Shown one piece after another: positions 32,132 to 37,733 of a stretch of DNA of 37,733 nt. Under the pieces are notes generated by a model. It ran no database searches. It was not told where the DNA came from and worked only from the letters and a program-made list of their open reading frames with translations. The position numbers and the translations under genes were made by a program. Source of the DNA: Nioella sediminis (GTDB lineage Bacteria > Pseudomonadota > Alphaproteobacteria > Rhodobacterales > Rhodobacteraceae). Within the stretch, counting starts at the first letter, position 1. Each line of letters opens with the position of its first letter. Location: contig NZ_MNBL01000077.1 in NCBI RefSeq assembly GCF_001879695.1, positions 1 to 37,733 of the forward strand, in the 5' to 3' direction.

Positions 32132-33586
32132 ATGGTTGCGCGCGTCATTCCGGTGGAGGAATTCGATCTGGTGATCTTCGGCGGTACCGGCGATCTGGCC
32201 CGGCGCAAGATTCTGCCAGGGCTCTACCGCCGCTTCTGGGCCGAACAGATGCCGGCAGGCGCGCGGATTATCGGCGCCGCCCGCACCGATCAGGATAGCG
32301 ACGCCTGGCGGGCCTTCGTGCGGGAGGCGATCGAGGAATTCGTATCCGAGCGCAAGCGGGTGCCCGAAACCATAGACGCCTTCCTTGATTGCCTAACCTA
32401 TGTGCCGATTGACGCCATAGGCACCGGCGGTTGGTCGGACCTCAAGGCCCAGATGCGCGAGGGCGTGGTGCAGGCCTTTTATTTCTCGGTCGCCCCCAGC
32501 CTTTTCGGCCCCATTGCCGAGCGGCTGAAGGAAAACGGGATTGCGCGCGATGACGCGCGGATCGTGGTGGAAAAGCCCTTTGGCCGTGATCTGGACACGG
32601 CGAAGGCGCTCAATGCCACTCTCGCCGCCCATTTCGACGAGGCGCAGATTTACCGGATCGACCATTACCTGGGCAAGGAGACCGTGCAGAACCTGATGGC
32701 GGTGCGCTTCGCCAATATGCTGTTCGAGCCGCTGTGGAACGCGCAATATGTCGATCATGTTCAGATCACCGTGGCCGAAACCGTGGGTGTCGGCGGGCGC
32801 GGGTCCTACTATGACAAGTCGGGCGCGATGCGCGACATGGTGCAGAACCACCTGATGCAGCTTCTGTGTCTGACCGCCATGGAACCGCCCGCGCATTTCG
32901 AGCCCAATGCGGTGCGCGACGAAAAGCTGAAGGTGATCCGCGCCCTCGATCCGGTGGATCAATCGGACATCGTACGCGGTCAGTACAAGGCGGGCAAGGA
33001 CGGGGCCAGCTATCGCGACGACGCGGAAAACAGCGACAGCCTGACCGAAAGCTTCGTCGCCATGAAGGTCCATATCTCCAACTGGCGCTGGAACGGCACG
33101 CCCTTCTATCTGCGCACCGGCAAGCGCATGACCGCGCGCATGTCCGAGATCGTGGTGCATTTCAAGGAACCGCCCCACAACATCTTTACCGAAGCCGCCG
33201 ATCCGCGCAGCAACATCCTGACCATCCGGCTGCAACCGGACGAGGGAATCGACCTGCGCATGACCATCAAGGAACCGGGGCCGGGCGGGATGCGTCTGGT
33301 CGAGGTGCCCATGGACATGACCTTTGCCGAGGCGCTTGGGCCGGAAGCCGCCGATGTGCCCGATGCATATGAACGGCTGATCATGGATGTGATCCGGGGC
33401 AACCAGACGCTGTTCATGCGCGGCGACGAGGTCGAGGCCGCCTGGGCCTGGACCGACCCGATCATTGCTGGATGGACGGGCCGCGAAGATGTACCCTTGC
33501 CTTATGACGCCGGATCGGCAGGGCCGGAGGATGCGCTTATCCTGCTCTACCGCGATGGCCGGAGATGGAGGGAGATTTCCGCATGA
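32132..33586 (+). CDS. zwf: Glucose-6-phosphate 1-dehydrogenase
   Basis: A 484-residue cytoplasmic enzyme that oxidises glucose 6-phosphate to 6-phosphogluconolactone with NADP+ or NAD+. The nucleotide-binding motif GGTGDLARRK is at residues 17-26, EKPFG at 147-151 and the substrate/catalytic motif RIDHYLGKE at 175-183. Length is normal. The ATG at 32132 is chosen because GAAGGA (32118-32123) is eight bases before it; an in-frame ATG at 32123 has no usable binding site. The stop codon overlaps the start of pgl by 4 bp. The LacI-type site upstream suggests induction by a sugar. It is the first gene of zwf-pgl-pgi. Confidence 0.96.
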   Translation: MVARVIPVEEFDLVIFGGTGDLARRKILPGLYRRFWAEQMPAGARIIGAARTDQDSDAWRAFVREAIEEFVSERKRVPETIDAFLDCLTYVPIDAIGTGGWSDLKAQMREGVVQAFYFSVAPSLFGPIAERLKENGIARDDARIVVEKPFGRDLDTAKALNATLAAHFDEAQIYRIDHYLGKETVQNLMAVRFANMLFEPLWNAQYVDHVQITVAETVGVGGRGSYYDKSGAMRDMVQNHLMQLLCLTAMEPPAHFEPNAVRDEKLKVIRALDPVDQSDIVRGQYKAGKDGASYRDDAENSDSLTESFVAMKVHISNWRWNGTPFYLRTGKRMTARMSEIVVHFKEPPHNIFTEAADPRSNILTIRLQPDEGIDLRMTIKEPGPGGMRLVEVPMDMTFAEALGPEAADVPDAYERLIMDVIRGNQTLFMRGDEVEAAWAWTDPIIAGWTGREDVPLPYDAGSAGPEDALILLYRDGRRWREISA

Positions 33587-34254
33587 ACCTGGTTGAGTAC
33601 CCCGACAGCGACATGATGATGCTGGACCTCGCCGATACGCTGGCCAGCGAACTGGCCGACCATCTTCGCCGCGATGACCGGGTCAGCTTCTGCGTTCCTG
33701 GCGGCAGCACGCCGGGGCCGGTTTTCGACGTTCTCAGTGAACAGGCGCTGGATTGGGACCGGGTGACCGTGTTCCTGTCTGATGAACGCTGGGTGCCCGC
33801 GGACAACCCGCGTTCAAACACCAAGCTGATTATGGAGCGGCTTCTGATCTCGAAAGCGCGGCGGGCGAATTTCGTGCCGCTCTATGCCGCGGCCCATACG
33901 CCAGAGGATTACGTGGATGAATTGGCGAAGGGGCTGGAGCCGCATCTGCCCATCACCCTGCTGCTGCTCGGCATGGGGGCGGATATGCACACGGCCTCGC
34001 TCTTTCCCGGTGCTGACCGGCTGGCCGATGCGCTCGATGATCATGCGCCGGTGCTGGTGCCCATGCGCGGCGGCGGCGCGCCGGAGGCGCGGGTGACGCT
34101 CTCTGCCCGGGTGCTGAAGGCGGCGGTTTCGACCCATATCGTGATCAGCGGTGACGAAAAGCGCGCCGCGCTGGAAAAGGCGCAAGCCTTGCCGGTGGAA
34201 GAGGCCCCGGTGCGCGCCGTTCTGAGTGGTGCGACCGTGCATTGGGCACCTTAA
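33583..34254 (+). CDS. pgl: 6-phosphogluconolactonase (DevB type)
   Basis: A 223-residue protein of the DevB/SOL family that hydrolyses the lactone made by Zwf. Typical blocks are SFCVPGGSTPGPVFDVLS (about residues 38-55), VTVFLSDERWVP (about 64-75), DNPRSNTKLIMERLL (about 77-91) and LLLLGMGADMHTASLFPGAD (about 126-145). GGAGG precedes the ATG at 33583, which overlaps the zwf stop codon by 4 bp, so the two are translationally linked. An upstream in-frame ATG at 33565 is inside zwf and has no advantage. The pgi gene follows after 46 bp. Confidence 0.94.
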   Translation: MNLVEYPDSDMMMLDLADTLASELADHLRRDDRVSFCVPGGSTPGPVFDVLSEQALDWDRVTVFLSDERWVPADNPRSNTKLIMERLLISKARRANFVPLYAAAHTPEDYVDELAKGLEPHLPITLLLLGMGADMHTASLFPGADRLADALDDHAPVLVPMRGGGAPEARVTLSARVLKAAVSTHIVISGDEKRAALEKAQALPVEEAPVRAVLSGATVHWAP

Positions 34255-34300
34255 GAACGCTTTGTAACTTATTGATATACTGTCAGGAAGGAAATCGCCC

Positions 34301-35914
34301 ATGACCATCTGGGACGATCTGAAAGCGCATCACGCGGCCAAGTCGGGGCGGACCATTGCAGACCTCTTCTCCGCCGATCCCGATCGGTTCGAGAGCTACA
34401 GCCGCGCGGCTGACGGGATGCTGTTCGATTTCTCCAAGACCAGTCTGGATACAGGCGCCCTGTCGCTGCTGATCGAACTGGCGCGGCAGGCAAAGGTCGA
34501 GGACCGGCGCGAGGCGATGTTCACCGGCGAGAAGATCAACGAGACCGAGGGCCGTGCCGTGCTGCACACCGCGCTGCGCGCGCCCGGCGGCGTGGTCGAG
34601 GTGGATGGGCAGAACGTCATTCCCGGCGTGCTGGACACCCGCGCGCGGATGGAGACGTTTGCCCGTGCCGTGCGGTCCGGGCAGATCGCCGGGCAGGGCG
34701 GCGCCTACACCGACGTGGTCAATATTGGCATCGGCGGCTCGGACCTCGGCCCCGTGATGGGCACGCTGGCGCTCGCCCCTTACCATGACGGGCCGCGTAT
34801 CCACTACGTCTCGAACGTCGATGGCGCGCATATCCATGACACGCTGAAGGCGCTCGATCCCACGCGGACGCTGGTCATCGTCGCGTCCAAGACCTTCACC
34901 ACCATCGAGACCATGACCAACGCTGAAACCGCGCGGGACTGGATGGCGGGGGCGGTGGACACCCCGGCAGATCAATTCGTGGCGCTCTCCACCGCTGCCG
35001 ACCTGACCGCCGATTTCGGCATCGCACCTGACCGTGTTTTCGGGTTCGAGGACTGGGTTGGCGGGCGTTATTCCATGTGGGGGCCCATCGGCCTTGGCAT
35101 GATGCTGGCCGTGGGGCCGGAGGATTTCGGGCAGTTCCTGTCCGGCGGTCACGCCATGGACAGCCATTTCCGGCAAGCCGATCTGGCCGACAACCTGCCG
35201 GTGCTGCTGGCGCTTGTGGGCATTTGGCACAACCAGGTGCAGGGCCACGCCACCCGCGCCGTGCTGCCCTATGATCAGCGCCTGCTGCGGCTGCCTGCCT
35301 ACCTGCAACAGCTGGAGATGGAATCGAATGGCAAGCGCGTGTCGATGGATGGCGCGGATCTGGAAATGAACTCCGGCCCCGTGGTCTGGGGGGAGCCCGG
35401 CACCAACGGCCAGCACGCCTTTTACCAGCTGATCCATCAGGGCACCCGCGTTGTCCCGTGCGAATTCATCGTTGCAGCAGAAGGGCATGAGCCGGAGCTC
35501 ACCCATCACCACCGCCTGCTGGTCGCCAATTGCCTCGCGCAATCCGAGGCGCTGATGCGGGGCAGGTCACTGGAGGAAGCGACCGCGATCATGGCCGCCA
35601 AGGGCCTGACCGGGGCCGAATTGGACCGCCAGGCCCGCCACCGGGTTTTCCCCGGCAACCGGCCCTCGACGACGCTGATCTATCCGAAACTGACACCCTT
35701 CGTTCTGGGCCAGATCATCGCGCTTTATGAGCATCGCGTGTTCGTCGAGGGCGTGATCCTCGGCATCAACAGCTATGACCAATGGGGCGTGGAACTGGGC
35801 AAGGAACTCGCCAAGGCGCTGGACCCGGTGCTGACGGGCGAGTCTGACGGGGCAGGCAAGGATGGCTCGACGCTCGGTCTGGTGGCCTACGCAAAGGCGC
35901 ACGGTCTAAGCTGA
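34301..35914 (+). CDS. pgi: Glucose-6-phosphate isomerase
   Basis: A 537-residue phosphoglucose isomerase of the large (SIS-type) family, interconverting glucose 6-phosphate and fructose 6-phosphate. Motifs include [10 protein letters not shown] at 142-151, the [15 protein letters not shown] signature in the middle, and [18 protein letters not shown] near the end. Length fits the family. AAGGAA precedes the ATG. It is the last gene of the zwf-pgl-pgi cluster and is followed by a strong hairpin terminator. In this order the cluster feeds fructose and glucose carbon to the Entner-Doudoroff pathway. Confidence 0.96.
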   Translation: MTIWDDLKAHHAAKSGRTIADLFSADPDRFESYSRAADGMLFDFSKTSLDTGALSLLIELARQAKVEDRREAMFTGEKINETEGRAVLHTALRAPGGVVEVDGQNVIPGVLDTRARMETFARAVRSGQIAGQGGAYTDVVNIGIGGSDLGPVMGTLALAPYHDGPRIHYVSNVDGAHIHDTLKALDPTRTLVIVASKTFTTIETMTNAETARDWMAGAVDTPADQFVALSTAADLTADFGIAPDRVFGFEDWVGGRYSMWGPIGLGMMLAVGPEDFGQFLSGGHAMDSHFRQADLADNLPVLLALVGIWHNQVQGHATRAVLPYDQRLLRLPAYLQQLEMESNGKRVSMDGADLEMNSGPVVWGEPGTNGQHAFYQLIHQGTRVVPCEFIVAAEGHEPELTHHHRLLVANCLAQSEALMRGRSLEEATAIMAAKGLTGAELDRQARHRVFPGNRPSTTLIYPKLTPFVLGQIIALYEHRVFVEGVILGINSYDQWGVELGKELAKALDPVLTGESDGAGKDGSTLGLVAYAKAHGLS

Positions 35915-35921
35915 TCCCAAC

Positions 35922-35953
35922 AAAAAAGCGCCCCGTCTTTGGGGCGCTTTTTT
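35922..35953. terminator. Bidirectional rho-independent terminator between pgi and tRNA-Gly
   Basis: A 13-bp inverted repeat (AAAAAAGCGCCCC at 35922-35934 and GGGGCGCTTTTTT at 35941-35953) with a 6-nt loop. It gives a T-run on either strand and directly touches the encoded CCA of the tRNA, so it can serve pgi (plus) and the tRNA (minus). Confidence 0.9.
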
Positions 35954-36027
35954 TGGAGCGGGTAGCGGGAATCGAACCCGCACCTTAAGCTTGGGAAGCT
36001 CGCATGATACCATTTCACCATACCCGC
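35954..36027 (-). tRNA. tRNA-Gly (anticodon CCC)
   Basis: Read on the minus strand, it starts GCGGGTATGGTG and ends TACCCGC-T-CCA. The acceptor stem has 7 perfect pairs (36027-36021 with 35964-35958), the T arm has 5 perfect pairs (GCGGG/CCCGC), the anticodon loop is TTCCCAA with anticodon CCC (complement of 35993-35995), and the CCA is encoded (35954-35956). The first anticodon-stem pair is C-A, a mismatch. The discriminator base is T, as is typical of bacterial tRNA-Gly. Confidence 0.95.
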
Positions 36028-36065
36028 GCTCTGGTCGCTGGAGGTAATCCCGGCCCGCGGGACAG

Positions 36066-37451
36066 TCAAGGCCCGTCGGGCCATTTCGCCCGCAGATTTT
36101 GCGGGCGGTAGAAGGGCCAGCGGGCCATGCGGTCTGTGACGCTGCCGTCGATCTCGTGATCCTCGGGGATGAAGCGCGGCTCTTCCAGTGGCAGGTACCA
36201 TTTCCAGAACACCGGCAGACGCCCGGGCCAGCGGCGGCGCTTGATGGATTTGGGCAGGATTTCAAGCGGAGACCACCAGACGGACATGCTGTCATGGATC
36301 TCGGCCATGGCATCGGGGCGCGCATAGGGGGTGCCGTCGAGCGACCGGGCCTTGCGGCTGGCGCCTTCGAAATGGACCTTGCGCCGCTTGGGGTTCAGCT
36401 TCAGCCCCGGCGGGGGCAGGGGCAGGCTGCGGTCGGGATCGGGCGGCGCCTTGGTGCGGTCTTCGCGGTCGGCGGCGATCTCTTGGCGTTCCAGCTCATC
36501 CAGCATCCACAAAAGCGTCAGCTTGCCGATGCCGGATTCCCGTTCCCTTGGGCTGCCGCCGATGTCGGAGTGATAGCCGGGGAACCACCGCTGGCGCACA
36601 TATTGCTGGCGCTTCTGGCTCTCATGGCGGAAGCGGTTGCCGAAATAGGGCTCCCGCTGGTCCCACAGCAGCGGGCGGAACATCGAGCGGCGTTCATCCA
36701 CCGCCAGCGCATGCAGCACGATGCGGACGGAGGGATTGGACAGCACATTTGCGTGCACCCGCAGCTCCATCGGGCTGTAATTCGTCACCAGCGAGTGCAG
36801 GGGCCTTTCGAAACTCACCATGGAACTGACCGTGTCGAAGAGGCAGAGCGCCCGAATGGGCACGCTTTGATCCGGTTTCAGCGTATCCTCGTAACGGCGC
36901 AACTGGCGGAAGGTGACGGAATGGGGCTGGTCGCGCTCATGGTCGGTTACGGCACGATAGGCGCGGAAGGCGCCGGTCACCAGATGTAGCTTGTCGGGCT
37001 CGATCAGGCCGAAATTATGGATGAACCCCGCCAGAATCCGCGCGGCATATGCGCCACGGGAAAAGCCGAAGATGTAGATATGGTCCTTCTGCGCCTCGGG
37101 GCGGGTTGCCTTGCCGGGCACCCCAAGCTGCTTCTTCAGGCCCTGCTCATAGCTCCAGTCCCTGTTCTTCTGCGCGGTGCTTTTGTAGGTCCGGCAGAGG
37201 AAGCGATAGGCGTCGAGCACGTCATCCTCCAGCCCCAGACCGAAGGCGAGCCCCGCCACGGACCGCGCCTTCTGCCGCCATTTCCAGTCGAACAGGCGCG
37301 GTTCGTCAAAGGTGCCCACGCCCGGCACATAATGGGTGATCTGATCGTCATCATCACGTAAGGCGTTGTAAAGCTTTATGATGTTTGTCTGATAGTCACC
37401 GACTTCATTGCCGGTCCCGTCAAAGCAGATAACGATCTTGCGGGCTTTCAT
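36066..37451 (-). CDS. DUF2235-family alpha/beta hydrolase
   Basis: A 461-residue protein of the DUF2235 family (alpha/beta-hydrolase-like, related to T6SS phospholipase effectors of the Tle group). The N-terminus has the family's FDGTGN at residues 10-15, the nucleophile Ser131 lies in GFSRGA, and LCLFDTVSSM and WFPGYHSDIGG (His of the triad) follow. The C-terminal part is basic and proline-rich (LPLPPPGLKLNPKRRKVHFE). No type VI secretion genes, immunity gene or signal peptide are nearby, so a stand-alone cytoplasmic hydrolase is more likely than an effector; that is inference. It lies on the same strand as the tRNA. Confidence 0.88.
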   Translation of the reverse strand: MKARKIVICFDGTGNEVGDYQTNIIKLYNALRDDDDQITHYVPGVGTFDEPRLFDWKWRQKARSVAGLAFGLGLEDDVLDAYRFLCRTYKSTAQKNRDWSYEQGLKKQLGVPGKATRPEAQKDHIYIFGFSRGAYAARILAGFIHNFGLIEPDKLHLVTGAFRAYRAVTDHERDQPHSVTFRQLRRYEDTLKPDQSVPIRALCLFDTVSSMVSFERPLHSLVTNYSPMELRVHANVLSNPSVRIVLHALAVDERRSMFRPLLWDQREPYFGNRFRHESQKRQQYVRQRWFPGYHSDIGGSPRERESGIGKLTLLWMLDELERQEIAADREDRTKAPPDPDRSLPLPPPGLKLNPKRRKVHFEGASRKARSLDGTPYARPDAMAEIHDSMSVWWSPLEILPKSIKRRRWPGRLPVFWKWYLPLEEPRFIPEDHEIDGSVTDRMARWPFYRPQNLRAKWPDGP

Positions 37452-37523
37452 GACGCCGGGCCTCGTGACTGGAACATGCGCTCAGTGTGACGCGGCCCCG
37501 AACATTTGCAAGTCGGGATAACC

Positions 37524-37733
37524 CTAGTCCAGCATCCCGAGCCGTTCGGCAAAGCCCTTGTAGTCGGCGCTGCGGTCGGCCGGTGTCAGGGCGTCGGCCT
37601 CTCCGTAGGCGAAATCCACCCCGGCACCTTCCACCAGCCGGTTGAACAGGTTGAACAGCGCGCAGACCTGCACCGCATGATAAAGCGCCTCTTCGGACCA
37701 GCCCGCATCCGTCACAGCCGCCACATCGGCGGG
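37524..37733 (-). CDS. AhpD/carboxymuconolactone decarboxylase-like protein (3' part; cut by window end)
   Basis: The reading frame is open to the right edge of the window, so only the C-terminal part is seen. It has GWSEEALYHAVQVCALFNLFNRLVEGAGVDF, given here as EEALYHAVQVCALFNLFNRL, which matches the second half of the AhpD-like (peroxidase-related, carboxymuconolactone decarboxylase) fold, and a short tail ending in GFAERLGMLD. The catalytic CxxC region would lie upstream of the window. A likely role is in peroxide or alkylhydroperoxide reduction, but that is family-based. Confidence is moderate because the main motif is missing. Confidence 0.6.
   Translation of the reverse strand, partial: PADVAAVTDAGWSEEALYHAVQVCALFNLFNRLVEGAGVDFAYGEADALTPADRSADYKGFAERLGMLD

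Noticed and set aside
34283-35542. 419-codon minus-strand frame opposite pgi
   Set aside because: pgi is complete and well conserved; the opposite frame is rich in His, Gln, Arg and Gly, typical of a shadow.
36066-37451. Type VI secretion phospholipase effector
   Set aside because: The DUF2235 domain is shared with Tle effectors, but no vgrG, hcp, immunity or adaptor gene lies nearby, so only a family label is supported.

Overview
The window looks like chromosomal DNA of a Rhodobacterales (Roseobacter/Rhodobacter-type) alphaproteobacterium. This rests on the high GC content, the Roseobacter-type protein families (OlsB, an LdtR-like MarR regulator, SdhE, probable DUF6456 and DUF6477 proteins, a non-pyrrolysine MttB homologue), the zwf-pgl-pgi cluster and the short GC-rich intergenic repeats. 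No database search was possible, so the assignment rests on motif recognition only.

Layout. 1-2190: a DUF177/YceD protein (-), divergent from a BamE-like lipoprotein (+) and the ornithine-lipid acyltransferase OlsB (+). 2347-3781: a 1.4 kb, visibly AT-richer insertion in the 3' end of a MarR-family gene. It is flanked by 20-bp att-like direct repeats (18/20 identical), each with internal AGTGCC arm-type repeats, and holds a lipoprotein gene, a 44-residue zinc-ribbon gene and only the N-terminus of a tyrosine integrase. 3760-5013: MarR, SdhE and an XRE regulator (-). 5136-8139: aspartate aminotransferase and a formylglycine-type sulfatase/phosphonate monoester hydrolase (+). 8144-13740, all on the minus strand: Fe-alcohol dehydrogenase, TetR, PPK2, alpha/beta hydrolase, MetA (predicted acetyl-CoA specific) and a P-loop protein. 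13816-17357: two EamA exporters, a FadL-type porin and an ABM monooxygenase (-). 17522-20573: MsrB (+), then GuaA, a Nudix hydrolase and a small membrane protein (-). 20751-23914: MttB homologue (+), DUF6477 (-) and DUF6456 HTH protein (+). 24023-26307: an MFS transporter and a ureohydrolase (-). 26392-30864, plus strand: AlkA-type glycosylase, carboxylesterase, HNH endonuclease, a reductive-dehalogenase-like Fe-S protein and a second ureohydrolase. 30984-31925: a radical SAM protein (-). 32132-35914: zwf-pgl-pgi (+) behind a LacI-type operator. Then tRNA-Gly(CCC) (-), a DUF2235 hydrolase (-) and the 3' part of an AhpD/CMD-like gene cut by the window edge.

Gene teamwork. zwf and pgl overlap by 4 bp and pgi follows 46 bp later; together they feed glucose 6-phosphate into the Entner-Doudoroff/pentose phosphate routes. 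xre and sdhE overlap by 4 bp. alkA and the esterase gene overlap by 4 bp. The first ureohydrolase and the MFS transporter form a probable two-gene unit. Two predicted corrinoid-dependent proteins (MttB-like, RdhA-like) occur without obvious partner genes nearby.

Most promising unusual features: the mini integrative element with complete att ends but a broken integrase; a composite intergenic repeat in three copies whose hairpin stem shows compensatory change; the LacI-type operator before zwf; the short reductive-dehalogenase-like protein; and two perfect DnaA boxes in intergenic DNA.
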